Assembly: GCA_963930655.1 (NCBI GenBank)
Contig: OZ005602.1
Location: forward strand, 22,085,840-22,149,839
Direction: 5' to 3'
Length of the DNA stretch: 64,000 bases
Source: Myrica gale
Taxonomy: Eukaryota; Streptophyta; Magnoliopsida; Fagales; Myricaceae
How positions within the stretch are numbered: the first letter of the stretch is position 1; every line of letters begins with the position of its first letter. Under the pieces are notes generated by a model. The model saw only the letters and a program-made list of their open reading frames with translations. It ran no database searches and was not told the DNA's origin. The position numbers were made by a program, and so were the translations under genes. Below, one piece after another: positions 31,386 through 43,718 of the stretch.

Positions 31386-32335
31386 TGTAATACTCGTGAG
31401 GGCATCCAAGACCTCTCCATTACTGGTGCCCAATATGGAAGACATTACTCCAACTCGCAGTCGGGCTCGGCGTGGAGGGCAAACGATTACTTATTTCCAT
31501 CATTTTCGTGTGGAACTGTTTTGCCAAGTTATTGATTTGATCGCTCAGGAGATGGATCATTATTTCACCGAAGCAAGTACATAGTTACTTATTTATATAA
31601 CATGTATTGATCCAAGAAACTCATGCTCAGCGTTTGATCATGCTAAATTACTTTGTCTTGTCTAACTTTATCCAGAAGATTTCTCAGCAATTGATCGTGT
31701 TGTGCTTAGAGATCAACTTCGAAACTACATTTATGATGTGAGAAATCATGATGCTTTTTATGGGCTTCAAGATGTTAGAGATCTTGCTGTGAAGATTGTT
31801 GAGACATAAAACATACTTTATATCCATTGGTTTATCAGCTTATTAAGTTAGCATTGGTCTTACCAGTTGCGACTGCAATCGTTGAGAGAATGTTCTCTTC
31901 AATGAAGTTTATCAAAACTGACTTACGTAATAAGATGAAAGATGAATGAATGAATAATTTTATGGTGATATATATCTAGAGGAAAATTTTTGAAACTATT
32001 GAAAACGAAGCTATCTTACAATGTTTTCAGAAGATGCCACCTCTCAATATTAACAAATAGTACGGTACGTGTATTTCAATATTTTTAGTATTTTTAGTCC
32101 TTACTTTTTGATATTTTAACTCTTAAGACATTTTTTTGTATTACGTAATAATTTTTTTCGTCATTTTTCCTTAGGAGTTTGCCCCTATTCGATTGCATTC
32201 CTGGTTCCGCCACTGCGGCAGCCTGAATCTGCGCAAGAACTTCCCGCTTCTACGCTCCACCCTGTGCCACTTGTCGTTCTTGTCTTCCTTCTCCACATTC
32301 CTCTCTCCGCTTATCTGAAGTACTACGTGGGCAAA

Positions 32336-33446
32336 TGATAACAAAAGAAATTTTTCGTCACGTTGCACTTACTCATTGCTTGACCATTTTACCCCCACTC
32401 GTATAAATGGTCCATAAAAAAATTACGATTATTTTATTCATTGAACAACTGATTTTTGTGAGAAAGAACATGTGTGACCAGCTTGTGAGTTTTCAAGAAT
32501 CCATCGGAGAAACATTCATATTTTCTTTGAGAGATCTTAATGTATTGTGCATAAAAGATTACATACGATCAATGAATTCATGTGTTGAGATCACCATCAA
32601 AATCCTTTGTGAAAGGAAGACTTCTAGAGGTTACTGGAAATGTCAAAGAGGCTGGAGTTCCAGCTCTTGAAGTCACTGATTGTGTGAGTTCAAGTGTGAA
32701 GATCAGCAAAGTCGCGGTTTGGTGATTGAGTCGTCTTTCAAACTTGCTCAAAGGTTCTGAGATTGCCGCAAGTTGTAGATCTAAGCGGTTTGCTTAGGAA
32801 GGGTTCGAAGGGGATAAGATTAGCTTAGGAGAGTCTAATCGTCAAAGATCACTTTGTAACCGGTGTTTGAAAGTAGTGAAGGTTTAAGTTACCGGCCTAG
32901 GGCATGGAGAGTTGTTTCTCCTTAAAGAAGTTTCTTTAAGAAGTTTTTCTCTTTGTCACCAATCTTCGTTGTCAATATGGTGAATGTCTTATTCTTGATT
33001 TTGATTTATAGATTTACTGTGATTACTAACCTCTCTTGTGTTGTGTATTGCTAAAACAATCTTTGAAAATTCAAAGAAAGAGGGGTAACAAGGACATCTT
33101 CCTGAGGTATAGCTAGTAATAGATTAGATCTGTTTTATCTAATTTGTATTGTCTGTTGTAGTTAGATCAAAATCATACTCTATTCTTCACATATTTTACG
33201 TAGTGTTTTTCCAAATTGTGATTAATTCGATTTCTGTTAAAATAGACTTAATTGAGTATTGTTAGGTGCATTTGTAATTGAAAGCATTTGATTAGGATTG
33301 ATACTATCTAGGTCAAGTTATATTGGAGTCAATATTGTTGTTCATATCTTATTGTCTTTTAAAATAGAATTATAAATTTTTAAAGTTACCTATTCACCCC
33401 CTTTAGGTACTTTGTACCCTATTTAGGGTCTAAATTAGGTTGTTCA
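32336..33446 (+). mobile_element. Copia-type solo LTR
   Basis: It starts TGATAACAAAAG and ends GGTTGTTCA. The end region has CTATTCACCCCCTTTAGGTA then GGGTCTAAATTAGG, close to the 3034-4996 LTR and the Sirevirus-like LTRs. No gag-pol of the same orientation adjoins it. A clear 5-bp target duplication was not found (GCAAA and CAACC), so the left edge may be off or the insertion rearranged. Confidence 0.6.
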
Positions 33447-34014
33447 CAACCACAACTTATGTTAGAACTCGCTCGTCGATGACTTAGAGAAGTATCGAGT
33501 TATAAGTTTCAACTAAACTGCATTCTTCGTCCATGACATGATACATCACATGCATCATCTGCCAAAGAAAGTTAGATAGTAGCCACTGCTTTAGCCTTAA
33601 ACTCCTTCCACTCTGTCTATGGCATGTCATCTGCCCCTTCCCGTGTAGAGCCTTCACCATCCTTATTGTACCAACAAATCTTTTACTCTTCGCTGCAACA
33701 ACTCAAAATTCCTAATTCTATCGAACGTCATCGAAGTATTTACCTTCATTACTAAATTTGATGCTTTGTTATCGTTGTTGTTACTATGCACATCAATGAT
33801 GAACAATAAATAGAAATTGAAGAGAGAGAGCAAGAAAATTGAGACATAGATTAAACAGTCCATAGAAGAGATCGATCAAAGATTTTATTATCACAATGTT
33901 AGAGTTACATCATAAACTATTTATTCGGAGATCTTAGACCTAGTCAAAGATCATCCCTAAACCTATTAGAACTCAAATACTTGATAAAAAAATGAGCCAT
34001 TTTCTATCCAACAA
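33447..34014 (-). pseudogene. Second copia gag and LTR-edge remnant
   Basis: On the minus strand the words VKDLLVQ and, further on, YHVMDE-like and YFSKSSTS-like pieces follow the order of a plant copia gag, heavily broken by stops. At the right edge the minus strand reads TGTTGGATAGAAAATGGC, a typical LTR start. Too decayed to date or subclassify. Confidence 0.5.
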
Positions 34015-34080
34015 TGTTAATCTAGTGTTTGTGGTTAAATAAATATGCAAGTCTAATCATATAGAGTAAGAAAGTATGTA
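34015..34080 (+). repeat. HSP20 3' untranslated-region scrap, left piece
   Basis: AATCTAGTGTTTGTGGTTAAAT corresponds closely to 28181-28202 in the HSP20-B 3' flank. Its continuation (ACACATACAACGAGTGTT) is found at 45812, beyond two LTR-element insertions. Confidence 0.55.
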
Positions 34081-35557
34081 TGTGAGAACCCGGTCTTTTT
34101 TTTTAAAAAAAAAAGGATGTGGCAATGGCTGGAGTCGAACATCAGACATGAGGGTTTAAAAGGTGAAGACCATTGGGCTAGGTGTGTGTTTGCTAGTTAT
34201 TGTGCATTTTAGTTTATTTACATGCGCATCAATTATGTCGAAAAATGAAGGAATGCGAGGATTCGAACCTGCGCGCTAAAGGGAAGGCATTCGTAGTTCA
34301 ACCACTGGGGCGCTTCACTAGTTTGGTTTGTGTTGTTGAGGTTTTAATTTATTTAAACTCGTTCTGTTGGAATTAGATTTTTAAGTGAAACGGTGAGTTT
34401 TGATCTTCTTCTTCCTCAACCCTAATCTTTTCGACTTACTGGGTTTCAATTCGCCGTTTTCAGCCTTTCAGTTTCTCTCTCATCAATTGTCCCTCTCCCT
34501 TCGATTTTTCATACGTTTTAGCACCATTTCGTTTGATTTTCGAGGCTTTTCATTTCCAACGCTCATTATCTCAAAGTTTTCATGCGTTTTGGCCTAATGG
34601 CTGTAATAAGAGGTTTGTGAAGAGATGTTTGAATGTATTCCGATTTGGACGGTTTTCAAGTCTCCCTCACTTATAAAAGGGGCTTTCTGCTTAGAGATCG
34701 ATCACACCTCTCATACGTGATTTTCACTATCATTTTTGATATCTCTCTCTCTCTCCCTCTATCAATCCGGCTATTGTTGAGTTTTTACAATTATCTTTTG
34801 TTATTTTGGATCGTTGTGATACATGGATTTTAGGGCGGTTTGATCATCAAAGCAAGTCGGGTAAGTGGAGTAATGATACAGTTTTTCCTCGAAAATGTGA
34901 AATGACAAATTTTTTGAGACATACCAAAACCTGTTTTGAATTCATGGATTATTGTTATTTTACTGTTTATACTGAAATACAAATTATTGTTTATATTACT
35001 GGTATATGTTTTCAAATCCCGATAACAATGTTTATTACTGATTACTGTTACTGTTGTTGTTGGTACCAACTAATTACTGATTACTGGTGCATCCATACTG
35101 TTGATTTATCTTGGTTGGCTGCCTAATAAGTTGTTGCACAACCCTGTCATTGGGGTAAATGTGGCTTACTAATATTGCCTAAGGGAATAGTCTGAATTAC
35201 TGCTAAATCATTCTTTCAAAAAGATATTTTGATATTTAAAAAGATTTTATTGTCAACATTATTTTATTCTCCGCTTACTGAGTAGTCGAACTCACTCCGT
35301 TAATATGTTTCTATCTTCAAAAAATTTTGCATGCTGATGATCAAGTTTAGATGACTTGCGGGCTGAGATAGATGTGAATGAATTTTTGTTACAGAACTCT
35401 GTTTTTATTGAGAGATTTATAGTTATATTTATGGTTTTAAGTGAAACTCATATTGACGATTATTTTTGAATAAATGAATGAAGTCTTTTTATTTCAAATT
35501 ATTTTAAATATTGAGAAAAAATCCATTGTTGGACCCTGTCGGGTTTGGGGTGTGACA
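34081..35557 (+). mobile_element. Solo LTR with TGTGAGAACCCG ... GGTGTGACA ends
   Basis: The left end TGTGAGAACCCGGTC and right end GGGTTTGGGGTGTGACA are of the style common in plant Ty3/gypsy LTRs. Flanks ATGTA (34076-34080) and ATGTG (35558-35562) are probably a 5-bp duplication with one change. No internal region is present. Short tRNA-like motifs lie within the first 240 bases. A CT-repeat leader is at 34740. Confidence 0.65.
34120..34316 (-). repeat. Two tRNA-like segments in tandem (SINE-like)
   Basis: On the minus strand, CCCCAGTGGTTGAACTAC with GGTTCGAATCC about 40 bases later looks like the A and B boxes of a tRNA-type promoter. A second pair follows, CCTAGCCCAATGGTCTTC with GTTCGACTCC. 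Neither folds as a proper tRNA by eye and there is no acceptor stem. A tRNA-derived SINE head, or chance use of such boxes in an LTR, are both possible. Confidence 0.4.
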
Positions 35558-35758
35558 ATGTGAGAATTATCGTTCGTTGTTTACTAATTAAGGAACTGTT
35601 GCGTTATATATATGAGTTGGGTTCATGTAATTTTGGCTGCAATTTGCTACTCTGATGTTAACTGTTTGGTGCATCAATTTTCTACTTTTGATTTGCTTTA
35701 CTTAGAAAGAATAATGATACTTTAAAAAAAAGAATAATGATACTTTAAAATAACATGT
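35558..35758. other. Spacer between two LTR elements
   Basis: About 200 bases of A+T-rich DNA with a small direct repeat (AGAATAATGATACTTTAAAA twice, near 35708 and 35731). It ends in CATGT, the left target duplication of the Sirevirus-like element. Confidence 0.6.
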
Positions 35759-37409
35759 TGAACTGCGTTTAGACCTTAAACTTTACCTAGAGGGGGTGAA
35801 TAGGTATTAAAAAATTAATAGACTCTTTCTACAAATCACAGAAAGTCAAAATCAATTAATATCCAGTCAATCACCAACTCAAGAACTACAAAACGCTTAC
35901 ACTCAATAGATTTTACAGCACCTGTAAATTCACAGTAATAAATCTTGTACAGCAAATACTCAATCACAACCAAACGAATTTTACACCTACGGTACCACCA
36001 AAATAGAGTAGAAATGCCAGCAAAGATAAATGAAGATTATCATCAATTATGGCCACTACAAACTAGAGACAAAGAGATATGATCAGCAACTCTATACTCT
36101 TAACTAAGTATGATTTTACAGCAACCAAACAATCCAAGAAACCGACCAAAACAAAGTAATTTTCAGCAATAAGATAAACACGAAATTCCTGCAATCTTTT
36201 GCACCTACTATACTCAAAACTCTGTGAAACTCAGCACCTCATAAAACATAACAAGCAGATTTTCTGCAACTATAAAATCCAAATTAAAGAAACTCAATCA
36301 GCAGATCAATCATGCCCAGAATTCGGTAATTTGCAAAACTAATGACACAACCAAGATAAAGTAAAAACAAGTCTTGCAACAATATTAAACACCAGCAACT
36401 AATATGCTTCTAAGAAATCACTTCTTCAACACGTTAGATCTGCACGATGATAAACAAGATATTAGTCAGTCAAATCAAGATCAAGGTAAAACGTAAAAAG
36501 AAGACGACACCAGAAATTTTTGTTGACGAAGTGAAAAATCACTTGAGGATAATTTCCCCAAGAGAAAAAAACACTCCGATTTGCGAAGGCCACACCAGTC
36601 GATCCACTATATGCTTGAAAACTTTACACAATGGTGATCAATATGAAAATCATTTTCATTTCCCAGATCCCCAATTCTTCCATAAAGCCTCCCAAGAGAA
36701 CTCTCGTAGGATAGTGCCCAGCACTAGTTTCTTTGACCAGCAACTCTGATCAGTAATAGTGGACGTCAACGAACTCGTCGACCCTTCGATTCTTCCTCAG
36801 AAAACGCTTGGCAGCGCACAATCTTGAGCAACTTCTCAAGATCCATCTTCGTAATGTCACGATCTCAACACAACCGAGTGGGAACTAGAAACCCAACGAT
36901 CAGCAGTCTACACCACTCGAAACCTTCCACCAGAGGGAAGCAAATCAACTCTCACAGCAAGATTCGATCCGATCTAATTTGCAGCAGGTAGAGAGAATGG
37001 GGATTTTTCGATAGAGAGGGAATTTTTCTCGCACCCAATCTTCTAGACGTTCTTCTTCCAAAAAAAATCGTCTAGCCTTTTTGGAAGGGGTTATGATCTG
37101 CTTTAGTGAGTGTCTTTTGGTAAAACAGCTCAGTGTTTATTTGGGCGTTTCTGGAGCTTTCTTGCGAAGTCTGTAGGAGTTTTGCGAGGCAGACCCAAGG
37201 CTAAACCAGCCAACAGAAAAACAACCTTTCCGCTCAGCGTCCATTCCCAATTGTTCCAAAAGCAACCAGCACCTTCCAGCCACTTCTATTTAGCTCTACG
37301 TCATTTCTGGATTAATCAAGTTGCTGTAACAATTCTAAAATTATAAATACATTTAATAAAAGGTTGTTTTGACCATGGGAATACTTCCAATTTTACATAA
37401 ACACTTTCA
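35759..37409 (-). repeat. 3' LTR of the Sirevirus-like element
   Basis: Starts TGAACTGCGTTTAGACC on the plus strand and ends CACTTTCA. It matches 44157-45788 throughout, with indels, for example around 36675 and 36915. Short open frames in it (36447, 37110) have counterparts in the other LTR and are not genes. Confidence 0.88.
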
Positions 37410-38090
37410 ATCTCCCCCTTTGGCAATTTCCATGACAAAACCTTAAGCTAGAATATAACTCTAATCTAAGATCTGTTATCACCAAAACAGAACTTAGTGT
37501 TACAAGAATATTCAGCCTAGATAAAAATTAACAAAGACACTAAGCAACTTGATTAATGGTTTGAGTACCTGAAAAACACACACTCAAACTCAACCATGAT
37601 CAATATACTCAATGTTATCAAATCTGAACATACACGATCACATAAAAAATATATTGCAACTTCCAATAAGAGCATACAATCACTAGATTCCGAAGGAAGA
37701 ACAATATTATATATCAATCAAAAGCATTTATAATGACTCCCCCAATCATTATAAAATTCAGATTAATCAATCACATAAAAAATTAACTCAAAACATAAAT
37801 TTCAGCAAAATAATCTCACTATTATATCCATTACATAGCGCAAGCTCATGTCATCAAATAAAATATAGAGAAACTCAAAAAACTTCAAACTCCCCTAACA
37901 CCAACACCAATAAACATATCATCTTGCTCCCCCTCAACGTCATAACAGCTCACAATATAACAGTTCATAGCTGCTCCCCCTTACACCATTGCTCCATCAA
38001 CATATGTAAAGAATAAGTTCCTGATAAGCTCCCAGCTCCCCCTTTCTCTTGAACTCTCCCTTACTCCAATTTCTCCCCCTTTTTGTCATG
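37410..38090 (-). promoter_or_regulatory. Polypurine tract and extra polypurine-like motifs
   Basis: Next to the 3' LTR the minus strand reads CCAAAGGGGGAGA (37410-37422), the expected primer tract for plus-strand synthesis. Similar purine words recur at about 37737, 37927, 37974, 38035 and 38071. Multiplied polypurine tracts near the 3' LTR are a reported Sirevirus trait. Confidence 0.7.
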
Positions 38091-40150
38091 GAAAATACAA
38101 AGGAGATAATCCTTCATATCACTCATACTGCCATGATCTTCCTCATTAGAGGTAAGATGCTCATTATTAGATGTAGGATGAGGGGACTTAAATGCTGAAG
38201 CCATTGTTGAAGTCTTGGAAGCCTTGACTACCTCTACTATTCACAAGATAGGAAAGTGAGTTCAAAAATATAGAAATATACCAACTGAACATTAAACCAA
38301 AGTCTAGCTCAATACATCATCTCAGAACAAATTTCTAGAGATGGTAAAGTCAAAACTAACCATTAATATATGAAATTAATATGCTCTTGCACATTGCTAT
38401 CACATGTAAGTTTTGAATCACTTTGAAGGACATTACCAAATTGTATATAACTTTTAGTTCATAGAAATATTTCAAAAATCCAACACAAAGCCAGATCAAA
38501 AACATTTAAGATAATAAACATGTTCAAAAATCAACATCAAAATATAGTTCCAGGTCAACATATAATCTCGAAATAAATTTCAGCTCAACATGTTATCTAG
38601 AAATAAAGTTTTAGTTCAACACAGAATTTCTAGCTCAACATACAATCTGAAAATAAAATTTAGCTCACAAAATTATTTAAAAATAAATGTTCCAGCACAA
38701 CACAGTATATTTTCAGCTCACAACGAGCACGAGAAATACAAAGAACCATATTTTTGTAAAACAAATTGACAGAACAAAGAGCAATTACGTATTCAGCTAT
38801 GGTTGATACAAGAGAAGCAATATTCAAATATTTTATCAATAGATATACACCTAGATCACAAAAATTAAATCTGAACACAACTTCTCAGTAGACAACCAAG
38901 TTCAATTAAAATATATTCCAGCTCTCATAAACAATACAATATGCTCAACATATTCTCATTATTTTACTAAGGAAAGCTGAAAATAATGAAACAAAAAAAC
39001 ATGTCTCACACGTAATTAAAAAAATGACATTGATATTATTAAAGAGATAGTACGTGTCTAACATTTAAATTTCAAGACATGTTCTCAATGACAGCAAATA
39101 GCACTAGCACTTAAAGAATACAAGGGACCAATGATCATTTGGGACCAACTCATATGAGGGAACCAACAGTGCAGCTATACTTTAATCATAAAACAAATAT
39201 CCAATGCACATGTGAATTGTCTAGAAACAAATAAAATCATCACCTACATAAGCATACCCAATAAATACTGTATTCGAAATAACCAAATCATGTCAGTGGG
39301 GTGCACATGTAGTAAAAATAATAATATTAATGTGGGATAAAGAAACACATAAGCAAGAGAACATTGAAGCACCAAGATATGTAACCCGTGTACAAGCAAC
39401 GAATCCATAATATGAGTGGATTTCATTTTTTATTCAACAAATACAAAATAATCATTCTTATATCATATTCGGCCACTATAAGGAAAGAAGAAACAATGTT
39501 CATTCATGTAAGCAAGACAAATCTTCCATTTCAAAAAAAAATGTCATACCCGAAATTCTCAAAAAACATTGAAATTTGAAGCACTAAACTTGTAGGATAT
39601 AAATGATGAAATCTTCTTCCAAATGACTCCACAAACAAAGCCCATAAGATTTCTTATGCATTTAGCTAAGAAAATAAGGTAGATCTAAGATATTTCAACA
39701 AAACCCATAAGAGTTTTCAAGAACTTCGAATTTAGCATATATCAGCCATTAAATCTCACAAAAATCATGTATAATACCTTAGAGATCGTAGAGGACGGAA
39801 TCTTGAACAAAACCCAACGAAAATTACGCAAAATGATCAATATTTGAGTAAGTTATGATCAAAATAGTGATAAGCTAGAGAGAAGGTGCGTGAGAGGTAG
39901 AGAGCATTTTAAAGACAAATGGTAAAAAAATAGCACATATGGTAAAATAACTAAAGGTAGAAAACACATTAGTAAAACCATTAAAACTCTTACCTTCACC
40001 TGTGAGCATACCAATACACTCTTAAAACTGACGAACATCAACAGATTTATCAATTCACATTACAGATTTTCAAAAAATCAAAATTTTCTTCAGAAAAATC
40101 AAAATTTCTTGAAAAATCAATATTTTTCCAAAACTTTAAAAACTTCTAAA
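38091..40150 (-). repeat. Non-coding 3' region of the Sirevirus-like element, with degenerate 30-bp repeats
   Basis: No env-like or other frame could be supported. At 38545-38720 a unit of about 30 bases built on TTCAGCTCAACAT, then ATCT and GAAATAAA recurs five or six times with heavy drift. The rest is A+T-rich and stop-rich. Confidence 0.55.
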
Positions 40151-41164
40151 AACTTAAACAACAACATATTATCCATCAATTATAATGCAAGAAATATTCA
40201 TTGAGTCTTGAATTACACCATAATCAGTAAGCATTTGTTTCATTCAAAGTAATTGAGTACAACAACTACCCATTGCAATATATTCAGCCTCCGCTGTAGA
40301 CAAAGAAACGAAATTTTGTTTTTTACTCAACCAAGCTACAAGATTCATTCCCATATAGAAGCAGCCACCAGATGTACTCTTCCTATCATTTGAATCTCCA
40401 GCCCAATCAGCATCTGTATATCTAACTGGACTCACATTTGAGTCTTTCGAATACCAGATACCATAAGGAATTATCCCATTTACATATCTAATTATTCTTT
40501 TCACTGCATTTAAATGAGATTCCTTTGGATTAGCATGATATCTAGCACACACACCTACGCTAATCGATAAATCAGGTCGGTTGACCGTTAGATATAACAA
40601 GCTACCTATCATGCTTCTATACATGGTTTGATCAACTGATTTTCCAGAAATATCAATGTCTAATTTTAAACTAGTACTCATAGGAGTTCTAGTAAATTTA
40701 AAATTTTCAAGACCAAACTTTTTAACAAGGTACTTAGCACATTTGGATTGAGAAATAAACAAGCCTTTATCACATTGTTTAATTTGTAATCCAAGAAAAT
40801 AATTCAGCTCACCAACCATGCTCATTTCAAATTCTTTTTGCATAGAATCAGCAAATTTTAAAGCATACTCATCGGTAGGTGAACCAACAACAATGTCATA
40901 CACATATATTTGAGCTATGATAATACTGTTATTTATTTTCTTAATAAAGAGTGTGCGATCAGCACCTCCTCTAGAGAAACCATTCTCTAGTAAATAAGTG
41001 GATAATCTCTCATACCAAGCTCGTGGAGCTTGTTTTAATCCATAGAGGACATTTTTCAATTTAAAAACATGATTAGGGAATTTTGGATCAATAAATCCTT
41101 TGGTTTGTTCTACAAATGCTTCTTCATTCAATATACCATTCAAAAATGCACTTTTAACATCCAT
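40150..41164 (-). pseudogene. Sirevirus-like reverse transcriptase (C part) and RNase H
   Basis: The minus-strand frame reads MDVKSAFLNG, NVLYGLKQAPRAWYE, the catalytic region as YVYD where the family has YVDD, then YTDADWAGD and STAEAEYIA of RNase H. The change of the first catalytic aspartate to tyrosine would abolish polymerase activity. A TGA follows CCTQLL at about 40240, after which RNase H sequence continues a little and is lost. Confidence 0.88.
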
Positions 41165-41560
41165 TTGGTATTATTTGAATCTCATATAACAAGAAAATGC
41201 TAGTAAATTCGAATAGATTCTAACCTTGCAACTGGAGCAAATGTCTCGTCAAAATCTATTCCTTCTACTTGCGTGTAGCCTTGAGCTACCAATCTAGCTT
41301 TATTACGTATAACAACTTCATCCTCGTTGGTTTTATTCTTAAAAATCCACTTTGTACCAATCACATTAGCATTAGTAGGTCTTGGAACCAAAGTCCAAAC
41401 ATCATTTCTTTTGAATTGATTAAGTTCCTCATGCATTACATTAATCCAAAATTCATCATTCAAAGCATCTTTTACTTTCTTGGGTTCAATCATAGACACA
41501 TATGAAGACAAAGACAAATGACTTAAGACTCTTTTCCTAAGTCTCATCCCTTAATTTACA
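41165..41560 (-). pseudogene. Sirevirus-like reverse transcriptase (N part)
   Basis: An open stretch of 115 codons holds [17 protein letters not shown] and [11 protein letters not shown], the start of the copia reverse transcriptase domain. It is separated from the C part by a frameshift between 41165 and 41205. Confidence 0.88.
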
Positions 41561-43718
41561 TTACCTATAATATTGTCTTTGGGATGATTAGCTTTAGCCC
41601 GAGTAGAAGGTTCTTTGTTAGATGTCACTGTTGATTTTTCTTTATCAGGAGATTGTTGACTTTCACATATAACAATTTCAGATTCATTTCATGTTCATTT
41701 TCATTTTCAGCAAAAGTGGAATTTATAGTCTCAATATTTACCGAGTCATTTACATCATCATCTACTACAACGTTTATAGATTCAATTACAGTTTAAGTAC
41801 GTAAATTAAAAACTCTATAAGCTCGACTAGTTGCTGAATATCCAAGAACGATTCCTTCATCACTTCTAGAGTCAAACTTTGCTAAGTTTTCATTTTTCTC
41901 TATCCCTAAGTATAAAACACTTGCTGCCAAATACTTTAAAATATTTAACAGTAGCTTCTTTCCTTTCCAAATTTCATAGGGAGACATTTTTGTGTTAGGT
42001 CTAAGATAAACTCTATTACAAATATGACAAGAGGTACTTACAGCTTCTCCCCAAAAATGTTGTGATAGATTTTTACCTTGCATCATCACTCTCGCCATCT
42101 CTTGTAGCACGCGATTTTTTCTTTCCACAACTCCGTTTTGTTGTGGTGTAATGGATGCTGAAAATTTTTGATGAATACCTTTCTCAACACAAAAATTTTC
42201 AAATGATGAATTTTCAAACTCCTTCCCATGATCACTTCTAATCCTTACGATAGAGTTTGATTTTTCTTTTTGTAGTTTCTTACACAAAATTCTTACATAT
42301 TCAAAAGTTTCAGATTTATCTCTAAGTAAATGAATCCATGTAAATCTAGAAAAATCATTAACTACAACTAGAATATACCTTTTCCCAGCCAAGGTTTCAG
42401 TTCTAGATGGTGTCATTAAGTCCATGTGTAACAATTCTAGACATCTCTTAGTCAAGACACCAAAAGTCTTTTTGTGACTAGTTCTTATTTGTTTTCCAAG
42501 TTGGCATGGTCCGCAAATTTTATTTTTGAAAACATCAAGCTTCAGTGCACCATCTGCCACATTAGAAAGCTTAGAGAGATATCTATAATTCAAATGACCT
42601 AGTCTTTGATGCCACAAATGAGTTTCATCAAGTTTGGCACTATTACACTTTATATTGCCATCAATAGTAATATCATAGCAATCATCATCAGTTCTACCAC
42701 CTTTAATAATAGGATTACCATCTGAATTTAAAACATAGCATAAATCTTTCTTAAATTTTACCTCAAGATCTGAATCACAAATTTGACTTATGCTAAATAG
42801 ATTTGTCTTCAACCCTTGAACTAACAGAACATTTTCAAAGGGTGGACAGCCAGGTAATTCTATAGTACTTTTTCCAACAATAGAAGCTTTACCACCATCT
42901 CCAAAAGTAACCTTACCGGCTCTATAGTTCTCAAGCTTCCTGAACAATGACTTGTCACCACTCATGTGCCTAGAGCAGCCACTGTCAAGATACCAAACAT
43001 AGTTATTTTTAGCTTTGAAATCAACATGTACAATAAGGCATGATGTAGAGTTCTTTTTAACCCAAATCTTTTTCGAAGAAGGTAAATAACTCAAATTCAT
43101 TTTCTTACAAATAAACTCAACTTGTTTAAACAAAGTAGAGACATGTGAGGCTAATTCATCAAAAGTTGAAATTGAAAAAGTTTTCAAAAACTTACTTTTA
43201 CTATAATTAAATTTAAAACATTTTGATCTTACATGATCTCTTTTTCCACAATAAAAACAAGTAAGGACAGATCTTGAACTTACATAAGAAGTTTGTGAGA
43301 TGTTCTTACCATGGGCAGCAGAGGGTACACTCACCTTTGATTGGCTATGGACACCAGAAACTTTTTCTTTAATTGCAGCAGGAACAAAAATAGTTTTGTT
43401 AGTAGCATATGTATTAGAATCATAATTTTTAAAACTCAATCCATGCTTATCACTAGACGAAGTTCCTAGGCTTAACATCATGTCAAGCTTCTTTGTACCA
43501 CTTGAAAAATATTTCAGTTGTGAATTGGACTTTTTTAGTTCTATTTCCAAGTTCTTTACTTTAAGATCTAGAGAAGTATTGATATGATTCAAATTGTCAA
43601 TTAAAACAGATTGATCACGGTTCTTTTCCAATAGCTCTTCCTTTTCAATTTCTAAGTTCTTAAGCCTTTTAGAATAGGTAAGATTCTCTCTTTTCACCTT
43701 AAGGCTTTCTTCGAACAA
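41561..43718 (-). pseudogene. Sirevirus-like gag C-end, protease and integrase
   Basis: The 641-codon frame (41793-43718) contains, in order, a coiled-coil-like segment, a zinc knuckle CFYCGKRDHVRSKC, the protease motif YLDSGCSRHMSG, the integrase zinc-binding part LWHQRLGHLNYRYLSKL, and the integrase core with HMDLM, SDHGKEFEN and QQNGVVERKNR. The Asp-Asp-Glu catalytic triad is visible. It stops at 41793, and the linker to reverse transcriptase (41561-41792) carries a shift. In an intact element this would be one polyprotein. Confidence 0.88.

Larger units (their letters stand above)
30526..32215 (+). mobile_element. hAT element inserted in HSP20 pseudogene C
   Basis: Ends are CACAGGCGGATCTAGC and the complement CAGTGGCGGAACCAGG. 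The 8-bp flanks CGACAGCC (30518-30525) and CGGCAGCC (32216-32223) are the target duplication expected for hAT and derive from the HSP20 codons. On the plus strand, near 31440-32060, pieces of the transposase C-terminal region remain: FHHFRVELFCQVIDLIAQEM, then LPVATAIVERMFSSMKFIKT and LRNKMKDE (the hAT dimerisation motif), with stops and shifts between. It also carries a kinase fragment and a MITE. Non-autonomous. Confidence 0.88.
30402..32324 (-). pseudogene. HSP20 class I pseudogene C, split by a hAT element
   Basis: On the minus strand the remaining gene runs from about [20 protein letters not shown] (32324-32262) through [11 protein letters not shown] to the insertion, then continues from 30525 with the last strand and tail. 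The N-terminal half is missing. The tail carries stops and frame damage, and the normal stop TGA is changed to CGA. Coding pieces are 30402-30525 and 32216-32324; the rest is the hAT element. Surviving sequence is closest to the intact gene at 47114. Confidence 0.85.

Noticed and set aside
34250-34316. Possible tRNA gene on the minus strand
   Set aside because: A- and B-box-like words exist, but there is no acceptor stem, anticodon arm or CCA-proximal pairing.
36447-37346. Short plus-strand frames in the Sirevirus-like LTR
   Set aside because: They recur in the other LTR with changes that break them, and run against the element orientation.
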